Source: Alteripontixanthobacter muriae
GTDB lineage: Bacteria > Pseudomonadota > Alphaproteobacteria > Sphingomonadales > Sphingomonadaceae
Assembly (NCBI RefSeq): GCF_013336795.1
Contig: NZ_JAAFZT010000031.1
Coordinates: forward strand, 1-50,386
Length of the DNA stretch: 50,386 bases
Direction: 5' to 3'
The position numbers and the translations under genes were made by a program. Shown here one piece after another: positions 25,339 to 33,318 of the stretch; within the stretch, counting starts at the first letter, position 1, and each line of letters opens with the position of its first letter. The notes under the pieces are model-generated. The model did no database searches, was not told the DNA's origin, and saw only the letters and a program-made list of their open reading frames with translations.

Positions 25339-25830
25339 ATGATCGACCAACCCACTGACCGAGATGATCACGAGATCGCCACATCGAGCATGAGCGAACC
25401 CGTCAGGGCTCCAGATGCTCCCCTCAACGATGATGAGGGTCATTGGCTTGAGACCGTCCTCAACAGCCTCCCAGAACGCTCACGCGAGACTAGAGAAGCG
25501 TTGCTGAAGGCTCTGGTTGACGGTCCTGATGGTGCGGGTCCTCTTCTGGGACTCGAACCCGCCACCACTGAAAACACAGCAGAAAACTTGATCCAGATGA
25601 AGGACTCGAACCAGCAGCCCCTGCTCGCTCCTCTTCTGGGCACCAACGCTTATCAACGCACTGAAACCCTTGAGAAATCGTCGCACAGACGGTCCCCAGA
25701 GAGCGTTTGCTACGGAAAACTGCTACGGGAAGATGGCCTAACATCATCCCCAAAGGCGCAGGAGACCGTCACTTACGAGCACCGTGGGTGCTATCTGGCG
25801 CCTGCCGCCAGATGGCGAACATCGACCTGA
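25339..25830 (+). CDS. chimeric ORF ending in the inverted repeat (doubtful)
   Basis: The first ~65 codons look protein-like (acidic, with LNDDEGHWLETVLNSLPERS then RETREALLKAL, one amphipathic helix). The remainder runs through tRNA-like fragments and the left 165-bp repeat, ending after it. If a real gene starts here, its 3' end has been replaced by integration debris. There is no good ribosome site. Treat it as a possible truncated gene. Confidence 0.3.
   Translation: MIDQPTDRDDHEIATSSMSEPVRAPDAPLNDDEGHWLETVLNSLPERSRETREALLKALVDGPDGAGPLLGLEPATTENTAENLIQMKDSNQQPLLAPLLGTNAYQRTETLEKSSHRRSPESVCYGKLLREDGLTSSPKAQETVTYEHRGCYLAPAARWRTST
25589..25612 (-). repeat. degenerate att-like copy of the tRNA-Leu 3' end
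   Basis: On the minus strand this reads GGTTCGAGTCCTTCATCTGG and then ATCA, against GGTTCGAGTCCTCTTCTGGG and CACCA in the tRNA-Leu gene at 27359-27383. It is in the same orientation as the tRNA, as expected for the distal attachment site of an element inserted there. The similarity is partial. Confidence 0.35.
25629..25793 (+). repeat. 165-bp perfect inverted repeat, left arm
   Basis: Base-for-base identical, in reverse complement, to 27211-27375. It begins with TCCTCTTCTGGGCACCA, the last 17 nt of the tRNA-Leu gene, and ends with GTGGGTGCTA. The integrase stop codon TAG is formed by its last three bases. The two arms enclose 1,417 bp that are almost entirely the integrase gene. Confidence 0.9.
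25708..25730 (+). repeat. TGCTACGG-N5-TGCTACGG motif, copy in left arm
   Basis: Two TGCTACGG octamers start 13 bp apart. This copy is carried by the left inverted repeat and is identical to the right-arm copy at 27274-27296. See the related copy at 27193-27215. Confidence 0.6.
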
Positions 25831-27191
25831 TCGAAGGAGAGTCTCACGACGGCATCATTCAGCGCCTCCACTCGGTAGCCGCTGCCGTAGTTCTCGGACA
25901 CTGCGCTTCGTGACGAGCCGGTCGTCCACCCACCGAGCAGCATGGCGATGTCATGATCTACTCGCGCAGCGCGTAGCTCATCTCTGAAGTTATGGCGAAA
26001 GGAGTGAAACGAAGTGCGCGGCTGATGAGCGCCAGACGCGCGCAGGAACTGCGTGAACCACTTGCTGAAGACGACCGGACGAGAGCCGGTCGATCCAGTC
26101 TCGATGTCGTCGAACAGCTTCGTTTCACCTGCTTCCCGCTTCGCGGCAGCGAAATCGAGGAGGCCGCACTCAACCAGCTTCGGGTGAATGGGGATCACCC
26201 GATCACTCACAGCCGTCTTGAGATGCTTGTCGGTGCTGCCCACGAGAGAACGCTCGCTCACAACGATGCACTCAATCCTATCGATCTCCCGTATGTCGGT
26301 CGTGTCGAGCGAAGTTATCTCTCCCAGTCGAGCACCGCTGAAAAGCGCAATGAGCGGAACCCAGAACCGCGCATTGCGTGGACGCATGTCTCCGGCCTCG
26401 TTGTAGCCTCGCTCCCCGTCTGCACAGCCACGATAGAGTGGAGCGTTGAAGATTGTCTCAAGCTGCTGCTGCGAGAACGGAAGGCGCTTGTCGCGTTTGC
26501 TGACTGGATCGGGCAGGCGAAGGCCGCGCGCTGGATTCCGTGCGAGCAGTTCTTCGTTCACCGCCCAGTTGAGGAAGCTGCTCATGTTCGACATTAGGGA
26601 GTTTGCGTTGGCCGCGCTGATGATCTTGATGTCGCCGCGAACTCGCGCGCGAGCCGCCGCCTCGCGCGGGGTGAGCTTCGGGAAGACCTTGCCCGCGTTC
26701 GCTGGAAGAAATCGGAGGACATCTAACAGGTCGCGGCAATGAGCACGTGAAATCGACGCGAGCGGAGTTTCTTCGCCGAGCACCGCAATGGCCAGCTTAC
26801 GGCTAGTCTCGTATGCTTCGCGCGTGTTCGCGGTCCAAGCACGAGTGGGATCGTCGATGTAACTACGATAGCCCTCTCCAAGGGTGAGGGACCTGATCGG
26901 CTGAAGGGACTGCATCGAGGGAGCGGAAACGGGTGAGAGACCCTCCCCGGCATCGTCTCCAAACGGTTTCAGGAGCGTCTCGTCCACTGCCGCCCCTGCC
27001 ACCGCGCGAGCTTCCTCAATAACGGCTTCGATGCTCGCAGCGACGAGGGGCAACCGCCGCTGGGCAACAGTCAGGCTGTCGGTTCGAAGTGAGCGCCAGA
27101 TTTCGAGCCGGTTGAGAAGCCGTTGCGCGTCGGCGGGAAGAGTCTTCCGATAGTAGAGCGTGCGCCCCCGTCGATGCACACTTTTGGGCAA
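25791..27191 (-). CDS. tyrosine-type site-specific integrase next to tRNA-Leu
   Basis: About 466 residues from a TTG at 27191; GTG at 27179 is an alternative, and no in-frame ATG exists before the tRNA gene. The N-terminal domain (RRGRTLYYRKTLPADAQ, WRSLRTDSLTVAQRRL) is of the type found in island integrases with a DUF6538-like start. The catalytic domain is intact: Arg in SGARLGEITSL, Lys/strand region KTAVSDRVIPIH, HSFRHNFRD (HxxR), LLGGW and Tyr in ENYGSG. It should catalyse integration and excision at the tRNA-Leu 3' end. It reads away from the tRNA, the usual arrangement, and is unlike the dead integrase at 1309. Confidence 0.85.
   Translation of the reverse strand: MPKSVHRRGRTLYYRKTLPADAQRLLNRLEIWRSLRTDSLTVAQRRLPLVAASIEAVIEEARAVAGAAVDETLLKPFGDDAGEGLSPVSAPSMQSLQPIRSLTLGEGYRSYIDDPTRAWTANTREAYETSRKLAIAVLGEETPLASISRAHCRDLLDVLRFLPANAGKVFPKLTPREAAARARVRGDIKIISAANANSLMSNMSSFLNWAVNEELLARNPARGLRLPDPVSKRDKRLPFSQQQLETIFNAPLYRGCADGERGYNEAGDMRPRNARFWVPLIALFSGARLGEITSLDTTDIREIDRIECIVVSERSLVGSTDKHLKTAVSDRVIPIHPKLVECGLLDFAAAKREAGETKLFDDIETGSTGSRPVVFSKWFTQFLRASGAHQPRTSFHSFRHNFRDELRAARVDHDIAMLLGGWTTGSSRSAVSENYGSGYRVEALNDAVVRLSFDQVDVRHLAAGAR
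25793..25813. terminator. hairpin overlapping the integrase stop
   Basis: ATCTGGCG / CGCCAGAT forms a perfect 8-bp stem with a CCTGC loop exactly at the end of the integrase gene and the edge of the left repeat arm. No T-run follows on the minus strand. It could end transcription or mark the recombination border. Confidence 0.4.
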
Positions 27192-27192
27192 A

Positions 27193-27215
27193 TCCCGTAG
27201 CAGCTTTCCGTAGCA
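27193..27215 (-). repeat. TGCTACGG-N5-TGCTACGG motif near the integrase start
   Basis: Matches the copy at 27274-27296 in 22 of 23 bases and ends 2 nt before the proposed TTG start. The position suggests an operator for integrase autoregulation or an arm-type Int site. The border of the inverted repeat falls inside it (27211). Confidence 0.5.
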
Positions 27216-27375
27216 CCCACGGTGCTCGTAAGTGACGGTCTCCTGCGCCTTTGGGGATGATGTTAGGCCATCTTCCCGTAGCAGTTTTCCGTAGCAAACG
27301 CTCTCTGGGGACCGTCTGTGCGACGATTTCTCAAGGGTTTCAGTGCGTTGATAAGCGTTGGTGCCCAGAAGAGGA
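27211..27375 (-). repeat. 165-bp perfect inverted repeat, right arm
   Basis: Reverse complement of 25629-25793 without mismatch. It overlaps the 3' end of tRNA-Leu (27359-27375) and the region upstream of the integrase. Confidence 0.9.
27274..27296 (-). repeat. TGCTACGG-N5-TGCTACGG motif between tRNA and integrase
   Basis: The second upstream copy starts 81 bp from the one at 27193. Two nearly identical bipartite sites between attachment site and integrase are what arm-type Int sites or repressor operators look like. Confidence 0.5.
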
Positions 27376-27445
27376 CTCGAACCTCCACGCCCTTGCGAGC
27401 GCCAGCACCTGAAGCTGGTGCGTCTACCAATTCCGCCATCTGGGC
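27359..27445 (-). tRNA. tRNA-Leu(CAG)
   Basis: 87 nt with encoded CCA. The acceptor stem is GCCCAGA/TCTGGGC, the D-arm contains AATTGGTAGA, and the anticodon stem-loop is CCAGC-TTCAGGT-GCTGG with anticodon CAG. A class II variable arm (GCTCGCAAGGGC) and T-loop TTCGAGT are present, so it is leucine. Its 3' end serves as the attachment site for the adjacent integrase. The insertion kept the tRNA intact. Confidence 0.95.
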
Positions 27446-27646
27446 ACCGGAGCGGTCCGGTCATCTGTGGCCGGTCCGCGGGTAGGAGCGGGCCGATAGC
27501 TTAGCATCGGCCGTCCTGTCAATCACAAGTCGTGCATTCCTGCCTGAACTGTTGCGAGTTTTGGACCATTGCGGCATGGCGCTGCCAAGGGCTATGCGGC
27601 CTTGGATCGGTGCCGCACGTTTATGCGCGGTTCACAAAGTTAGCGG

Positions 27647-28612
27647 ATGTCGAGCGATATTATGGCCAAACGCGATACTCTGGATGGAAAGCTTGTCACC
27701 CTGTTCGGGGGCAGCGGGTTCTTCGGCACGCATATTGCGCAGGAACTGCTCGAATGCGGGGCTCGTCTGCGCATCGCCAGCCGCAATCCCGAAAAGGCAT
27801 TCTCATTAAAGCCGCTGGCCAATCTTGGCCAGATCCAGTTCGCCCGCTGCGATATCACCGACCTGAAAAGCGTGCGCGCCAGCATGCACGGGGCCGATGC
27901 TGCAGTGAATCTGGTCGGGGCGTTTTCCGGCAATCTCGACCGCCTGATGGGAGAAGGCGCCGGGCACGTCGCCCTGGCAGCGCGTGAGGCAGGCGCTAGC
28001 GCCCTGGTGCAGATAAGCGCGATCGGCGCAGATGCAGACAGCGCATCGGGCTATGCGCGGGCGAAAGCTTTGGGCGAGCAGAGAGTGCACGAAAACTTCC
28101 CGAGTGCCACGATCCTGCGCCCCCCGATCCTGTTTGCAGAAGACGACGAGTTCATCACCATGTTTGCGGGTCTCGTGCAGTCCTTCCCCGTCATGCCGGT
28201 CTTCGCGCCCGACGCGCCGCTGCAGATGTTGTATGTTGACGACGCGGCCGATGCGGTCGCTGCGGCGCTTTCGGACCCTGCCCGGCATGGCGGGAGAATT
28301 TACGAGATCGCAGGACCCGAACCGATCACCATGATGGAACTGAACCGCAGGATCGCCGAGGCCCAGGGCCGCAGTCGCAGTTTCGTGCCGGTGCCTGACG
28401 GCCTTTCGGGCTTCTTCGCCAAGCTGCCGGGGACTCCCATGGGCACCGATCAGTGGCTGATGCTGAAGGAAGGGAACGTGCCTTCCGGTCGCTATGCCGT
28501 CCTTGAGGATATGGGCATCGAGCCGCGGCCTCTGGGCCTTTTTCTGGATCGCTGGATGGTGCGATACCGGAAGAACGGGCGCTTCGCCGACAAGACCCGG
28601 GATACGATCTGA
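27647..28612 (+). CDS. NAD(P)-binding epimerase of the NDUFA9/NmrA type
   Basis: 321 residues; ATG at 27662 is an alternative start. The Rossmann motif GGSGFFGTHIAQEL lies near residues 20-33, then ARCDITDLKSV, AVNLVGAF and a YARAKALGEQ segment with the Tyr-x-x-x-Lys remnant, followed by ILRPPILFAEDD. This is the atypical SDR group that includes the complex I subunit NDUFA9, which binds NADPH without clear catalysis. In alphaproteobacteria it is a standalone cytoplasmic protein linked to quinone or complex I metabolism by context only. Confidence 0.8.
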   Translation: MSSDIMAKRDTLDGKLVTLFGGSGFFGTHIAQELLECGARLRIASRNPEKAFSLKPLANLGQIQFARCDITDLKSVRASMHGADAAVNLVGAFSGNLDRLMGEGAGHVALAAREAGASALVQISAIGADADSASGYARAKALGEQRVHENFPSATILRPPILFAEDDEFITMFAGLVQSFPVMPVFAPDAPLQMLYVDDAADAVAAALSDPARHGGRIYEIAGPEPITMMELNRRIAEAQGRSRSFVPVPDGLSGFFAKLPGTPMGTDQWLMLKEGNVPSGRYAVLEDMGIEPRPLGLFLDRWMVRYRKNGRFADKTRDTI

Positions 28613-28631
28613 CCGGCACTAGAGGATCTGT

Positions 28632-29114
28632 TCAGGCAGGACCCGCCGGCAACGTGCCTTCGTCTTCAATCAGGGTGAGCGGTTCGACGAGCATTGTCCC
28701 GCCTTCATTGCCGGTAATTCGGACATGGGCACCCTTGTCGAGGTCTGGCCCGCTCGCCAGCCATTCACTGTCACCCTGCTTCACGCGGCCCGAACCGTTC
28801 ATGATCGGCTGCGTCACTGTCGCTGTCTGACCGACCAGCCGGCCCATACGATTGTTCAGTAGCGGATCAGAACTCTTGATCGGACTGTCGCGCAGGAAGC
28901 GCTTGGCCGAGAATACCGCTATCAGCGCGAGGAACACGAAGCTGACGATCTGCATGACGAGGTCGGGCTCGGCAGCGAAGACCAGCACGCCGGTGGCCAG
29001 CGCAGCGATGGCGAGCCAGACGAAGTAGACGCCCGGCACAAGCAGCTCCAGGCCCGCCAGGAACAGCCCCAGCGCGATCCAGACATGCCAGGCTTCGATG
29101 CCGGTGAGGTCCAT
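28632..29114 (-). CDS. NfeD family membrane protein
   Basis: 160 residues. Membrane helices at about 10-30, 33-52 and 55-68 precede a soluble OB-fold domain (RMGRLVGQTATVTQPIMNGS then GRVKQGDSEWLASG), the hallmark of short NfeD proteins. NfeD partners stomatin-type proteins in membrane microdomains and may assist protein quality control. Its ATG shares one base with the stop of the upstream SPFH gene, so the two are translated together. Confidence 0.85.
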   Translation of the reverse strand: MDLTGIEAWHVWIALGLFLAGLELLVPGVYFVWLAIAALATGVLVFAAEPDLVMQIVSFVFLALIAVFSAKRFLRDSPIKSSDPLLNNRMGRLVGQTATVTQPIMNGSGRVKQGDSEWLASGPDLDKGAHVRITGNEGGTMLVEPLTLIEDEGTLPAGPA

Positions 29115-30136
29115 CAGCTGCGGTCCGTACGGTGTCCGCTACGTCCGTCGGTGCGCGGCACAGTGACACGCGGGCGTTCGGGTATGGGCGTGCCCGAAGA
29201 GTCGTTCGTCTGCACTGCGTCCGGCTTGGTGATGTCGCGCACCAATTCGCCGATACCGCCCAGCGAACCGATCAGCTGCGTCGCCTCTACCGGAAACAGG
29301 ATCGTCTTGGCGTTGGGCGATGTGGCGAATTTGCCCAGCGCCTTGGTATATTCCTGCGCGATGAAGTAATTGATCGCCTGATTGCCGCTTTGCGCGATGG
29401 CGTCGGAAACGGAACGGGTTGCCTGTGCCTCGGCATCGGCGGCACGTTCGCGCGCTTCGGCGTCGCGGAATGCCGCTTCGCGCTTGCCTTCGGCCGACAG
29501 GATTGCGCTCTGCTTTTCGCCCTCTGCGCGCAGGATCCGGCTTGCCCGGTCACCTTCGGCTTCGAGGATCTCGGCACGCTTCAGCCGCTCGGCCTTCATC
29601 TGCCGCGCCATCGCTTCCGAAATGTCGATCGGCGGGCGAATATCCTTGATCTCGACCCGGGTAATCTTGATGCCCCACGGGGAAGTCGCATGATCGACGA
29701 CGGAGAGCAGGCGCGCGTTGATCTCGTCACGCTTCGACAGCGTCTCGTCCAGATCCATGCTGCCCATCACCGTCCGCAGGTTCGTGGTGGTGAGGGCGAG
29801 AATGGCATTCTGCAGGCCGGAAACCTCATAGGCAGCCTTGCCGGCGTCCAGTACCTGAAAGAACACCACGGCATCGACGCCCACCATGGCGTTGTCCTTG
29901 GTGATGATTTCCTGACCCGGGATGTCGAGCACCTGTTCCATCATGTTGATCTTGTGCCCGACCCTGTCGATGAAGGGGAAGATCAGATGCAGGCCGGGTT
30001 CGGCAGCCAGGGTGAATTTCCCCAGCCTCTCGATCGTATAGACAAACCCCTGTTTTACCACCCGCACCGCCATCAGCAGGAAGATCAGCAGCAGCAGGAC
30101 GAACAAGCCGAGAATTATATACAGCATAGGTGACAC
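29114..30136 (-). CDS. qmcA: SPFH/stomatin family protein (QmcA, paraslipin)
   Basis: 340 residues. One N-terminal membrane helix (LYIILGLFVLLLLIFLLMAV) anchors a stomatin domain (KQGFVYTIERLGKFTLAAEP, VGVDAVVFFQV, MDLDETLSKRDEINARL). A long Ala/Glu/Arg coiled coil (RAEGEKQSAILSAEGKREAA) and a C-terminal segment with LFPVEATQLIGSLGG follow. It scaffolds membrane microdomains and usually pairs with NfeD, as here. Start and length are typical. Confidence 0.9.
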   Translation of the reverse strand: MSPMLYIILGLFVLLLLIFLLMAVRVVKQGFVYTIERLGKFTLAAEPGLHLIFPFIDRVGHKINMMEQVLDIPGQEIITKDNAMVGVDAVVFFQVLDAGKAAYEVSGLQNAILALTTTNLRTVMGSMDLDETLSKRDEINARLLSVVDHATSPWGIKITRVEIKDIRPPIDISEAMARQMKAERLKRAEILEAEGDRASRILRAEGEKQSAILSAEGKREAAFRDAEARERAADAEAQATRSVSDAIAQSGNQAINYFIAQEYTKALGKFATSPNAKTILFPVEATQLIGSLGGIGELVRDITKPDAVQTNDSSGTPIPERPRVTVPRTDGRSGHRTDRS

Positions 30137-30211
30137 CCTCTCTCATCGGCCAACCTACATCAGGCCGGGGCGTCGACCAACAAAAAGCGATGCCGATGTG
30201 CGGACATGACG

Positions 30212-30239
30212 AAAAAGGGCCGCACCCGCGTGCGACCCT
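30212..30239 (-). terminator. Rho-independent terminator
   Basis: On the minus strand AGGGTCGCAC-GCGG-GTGCGGCCCT forms a 10-bp stem (one G-T pair) followed by TTTTTC. It lies 29 nt after the end of the small protein gene at 30268 and just before the SPFH operon. Confidence 0.8.
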
Positions 30240-30267
30240 CTTGAGAATTCATCTTGTAATGAAGAAG

Positions 30268-30507
30268 TCAGACGCTGACCGCGTTATCGTCATCATCGTC
30301 ATCCAGAATGGTCAGCAGGCCAAGGATGAGCGCAGCGAAACCGACGAGTACGATCACGCGGGCGGAACTTTCGTCGTTACCCAGCTGGGAAGATGTCGAT
30401 TGGCTGACAGGTGCAGCCATGCGGTCGATCGATGCTGCCTGTGCGGCAACCGGGGCTGCCGCAAGCGCGATAGCTGCGGCAATGGCGGAATGACCGGCAA
30501 ATTTCAT
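30268..30507 (-). CDS. small exported or membrane protein with Asp-rich end
   Basis: 79 residues. A signal peptide (AAAIALAAAPVAAQA) is followed by a Ser/Gln-rich linker, one hydrophobic helix (VIVLVGFAALILGLLTIL) and DDDDDDNAVSV at the C-terminus. The layout of short exported proteins with one helix and a charged tail is common in sphingomonads; no function is known. A strong terminator follows, so it is a single-gene unit. Confidence 0.65.
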   Translation of the reverse strand: MKFAGHSAIAAAIALAAAPVAAQAASIDRMAAPVSQSTSSQLGNDESSARVIVLVGFAALILGLLTILDDDDDDNAVSV

Positions 30508-30635
30508 GATAATCTCCTGAACCTTATGCAGTGTTTTTCGTTTGCAGGACCGTTCCCTGCTTCATCGACACGCAATGATGCGGCCAAGGTGCATTTGTCA
30601 ATGCCTAGATCGCTGAGTGGCGCTTTACAGCATGC

Positions 30636-31520
30636 TCAAAGCTGCGACCCATATAGTTCCAGAATGTTGTCATAGGCCCGCTCTGCTGCCGCTTCGTCAT
30701 AGGCGGGCGAATCCAGCACCGTCCAGCCATGGTCGGCAGGATAGACTTCGACTTCGACGGGAACACCTGCTGCCTCCGCCACCTGCCGCAGCGTGATCTT
30801 GACCTGCGGATCCTTTTCATCGTCATTCTGCGCGATGGCGAAGAGGAAGGCGGCCTTCGTGTCGTCAAGCAGGCGATGGGGGCTCATCTCGCCTTCGCGC
30901 ACCAGTCCGCCGCCATGCAGCGACGCGGCAGCGCGCACCCGGGTGGGAACGGCAGCGGCGGTGTAGACCGTGAAGGGCCCGCCCATGCAATAGCCCTGCG
31001 TACCGATGCCGCGCGTGGTGTCCACCGCTTCCTGTGCATCCATCCAGGCGATCGCTGCCGTGGCGTCGCGCATAATCGCCTGCGGACCGAGCATCTCGCG
31101 CATGGTGCCCGCTTTCTCGAAACCGTTATCGCCCTGGAAAGCGGCGAAATCCGCCCATAGCGGCGCCCGCTGGCTGCGATAATATTGATTGGCGACCAGA
31201 ACGGCATAACCCTCGCTCGCCAGGCGCCGGGCCATGATCATGAAGGCTTCGCGAAGGCCCGCGATGTCGGGCCACAGCAGCACGCCGGGGCGGCGTTCGC
31301 CGGCGGGATGCACGAAGAAGGCGTCCATTTGCCCATCAGGCGTCTCGATCGTCACCATACGCTCGGTCAGGCGGCTGGCGGCTTCGTCGACACCCAGCAT
31401 CGTGCCGGTCGCGGAACATGCGGTCAGCGAGGCTGCGGCACCGGCCGCACCGAAACCGGCGAATTGCCTGCGGTTGAGCGCCTTCAAGTTGAAATTCGCC
31501 AGATCCTGTTCATCGCACAT
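30636..31520 (-). CDS. dienelactone hydrolase family protein with Tat/lipoprotein signal
   Basis: 294 residues from the ATG at 31520 (AAAGGACAG upstream). The N-terminus has a twin-arginine motif (RRQF) followed by AGFGAAGAAASLTAC, so it is probably exported folded and lipidated at the Cys. The alpha/beta-hydrolase carries the dienelactone hydrolase triad: Cys in GYCMGG, Asp in AQNDDEKDP and His in PADHGW. Such enzymes open lactone rings or cleave esters. It is divergent from the membrane protein at 31692. Confidence 0.8.
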   Translation of the reverse strand: MCDEQDLANFNLKALNRRQFAGFGAAGAAASLTACSATGTMLGVDEAASRLTERMVTIETPDGQMDAFFVHPAGERRPGVLLWPDIAGLREAFMIMARRLASEGYAVLVANQYYRSQRAPLWADFAAFQGDNGFEKAGTMREMLGPQAIMRDATAAIAWMDAQEAVDTTRGIGTQGYCMGGPFTVYTAAAVPTRVRAAASLHGGGLVREGEMSPHRLLDDTKAAFLFAIAQNDDEKDPQVKITLRQVAEAAGVPVEVEVYPADHGWTVLDSPAYDEAAAERAYDNILELYGSQL

Positions 31521-31691
31521 CGTTGCTGTCCTTTTCCGCTTTGCCATTCCGTTTCGCTTGGCATTGCGGATGTTAGCATGCTGGCCAACCTCGTCCAGCG
31601 GCGGCCCGCGCAAAGACCTGGTGCGGTTTCGCTTGCCCGGGCCTGCGGCATTTGCAAGGCCCTGCCCCATGCCGAACAAGAAGGTGACCGG

Positions 31692-33311
31692 GTGAAATCT
31701 GTTCTGGGCTGGCTCGGCCGGCGAACCTTGCTCTATCTGGCGATCGTCGCGGCGCTGGCCTTCTACGTCCTCGTCTGGCCTTCGGTCTCGAGCTACATCG
31801 GGCAGGGATCATTCCGGCAGGACATCGCGTCCACCGAAAGCTTGAGCGCCCGAACGGAGGAGGCGCTTGCGGCATCCGTAGAGCGCTGGAACGCACTCGG
31901 TGACGAGATCGCCGACCTGCCGGGTGAAGCACTCGCCGCCCGCCTGGAGGCAGCGGAAGCTCAATTGGCAAATCTGCAGGCGGAGCAGAGCGAGGGCGGC
32001 GGCTGGCTGGACTCCGTTCGCCCCAGCCGCATAATCGAAAGCTATCGGCGGGATTTGCAGATCGGCCTCCTGCGCAGGGAGATCGGGCTGTTGCAGGCAG
32101 CGCGTGACCGGCAGTCCGCGCATGCGGCGCTTGCGCCGCTGGCGCGGGTTCCGACTGAACGCGCCATCGCCACGGTCGAAGCACGCTGCGCGCGCGCTGA
32201 ACGCGCGCTGCAAGCCTACAGCCGCCGCAACCCGGTGGACCGCACGGCGCGGGACTGGATTTACGGGCAGGGACCGCAGCTGGAAACCCGGCGCGACAAT
32301 CAATGCGGGCTGGCAGGCAAGCTGGCAGCGCGGCGCAAGGCAGGAATCGCTGCCGCCACGGCCGTAGGACAGGCGAATGCGCAATATGCTGCACTGGCGA
32401 CGCAGTCTGCCGATGCGCTGCGACGGGTCAGTTCTGGCGAAACTCGGGCCACCCTGCGCGACCTGATGGAAAAAGCGGCGCTGCTGCTGATCGGCATCTT
32501 GCTGATGCCCTATGTCATCCGGCTAATGTTCTGGTTCGTGCTTGCGCCCATGGCAATGCGGCGCGGTGCCATTCACATCGCGGTCCCGGGCGGGCGCGGC
32601 GCGCCTGTCAGGCAAAGCGCGCCCTCGACCGTTTCAACGTCGATAGACCTCCAGCCGGGCGAGGAATTGCTGGTGCGGCAGAACTACCTGCAGTCCCTGT
32701 CCGATACTGTGGAGAGCCGCACGAAGTGGCTGCTCGACTGGCGTCACCCGCTGTCCAGCATGGCGAGCGGCATGGTGTTCCTCACCCGGATCAGGGGAGA
32801 CGGGCAGATGTTGACCGTGTCGGACACGCAGAACGCCTTCGCCGAATTAGCCATCATCGACTTGCCTGCGAATTCCGCCTGCGTGTTGCAGCCGCGCGCG
32901 CTGGCGGCGGTAGTCCAGCAACGGAACGCGCCGATGCGGATCACCAGCCATTGGCGGCTGTTTTCGCTGAACGCATGGCTGACGATGCAATTGCGTTTCC
33001 TGGTCTTTCACGGCCCCGTCCGCCTGGTGCTGAAGGGCGGGCGCGGGATCAGGGTGGAATCGGCCAAGGAGGGGCGCGTCCTGGGTCAGGAACAGATGGT
33101 CGGCTTTTCGGCCGATCTTGCCTATTCGGTGACGCGGACGGAAACCTACTGGCCCTACTTCTTGGGTAAGGAGAGCCTGCTGAAAGACAAGGTTCGCGGC
33201 GGCGACGGTGTCCTGATCGTCGAGGAATCGCCGATGGCCTCGCAGCGCGGCGGGGTTCGTGGCGGGCTGGAAGGAATGATAGACGCAGGGATGAAGGCGT
33301 TCGGTCTCTAG
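31692..33311 (+). CDS. membrane protein with coiled coil, unknown function
   Basis: 539 residues from a GTG at 31692 (AAGGTGA upstream). Longer starts would overlap the divergent hydrolase gene. A first membrane helix (LLYLAIVAALAFYVLVWPSV) is followed by an Ala/Glu/Arg-rich coiled region (about 40-250) on one side of the membrane. A second hydrophobic stretch (LLLIGILLMPYVIRLMFWFV) and a beta-rich C-terminal domain with GEELLVRQNYLQS and GGDGVLIVEESP follow. No family is recognised. The final Gly-rich segment suggests processing or flexibility. Confidence 0.7.
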   Translation: MKSVLGWLGRRTLLYLAIVAALAFYVLVWPSVSSYIGQGSFRQDIASTESLSARTEEALAASVERWNALGDEIADLPGEALAARLEAAEAQLANLQAEQSEGGGWLDSVRPSRIIESYRRDLQIGLLRREIGLLQAARDRQSAHAALAPLARVPTERAIATVEARCARAERALQAYSRRNPVDRTARDWIYGQGPQLETRRDNQCGLAGKLAARRKAGIAAATAVGQANAQYAALATQSADALRRVSSGETRATLRDLMEKAALLLIGILLMPYVIRLMFWFVLAPMAMRRGAIHIAVPGGRGAPVRQSAPSTVSTSIDLQPGEELLVRQNYLQSLSDTVESRTKWLLDWRHPLSSMASGMVFLTRIRGDGQMLTVSDTQNAFAELAIIDLPANSACVLQPRALAAVVQQRNAPMRITSHWRLFSLNAWLTMQLRFLVFHGPVRLVLKGGRGIRVESAKEGRVLGQEQMVGFSADLAYSVTRTETYWPYFLGKESLLKDKVRGGDGVLIVEESPMASQRGGVRGGLEGMIDAGMKAFGL

Positions 33312-33318
33312 CGGTGCG

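Noticed and set aside
24932-25339. Val/Ile-rich plus-strand frame
   Set aside because: It is the antisense of the Asp-rich gene: GAT/GAC runs read as ATC/GTC. It has no start signals.
31185-31691. Upstream extension of the plus-strand membrane protein
   Set aside because: It would run antisense through the start of the dienelactone hydrolase; the GTG at 31692 opens directly into a membrane helix.
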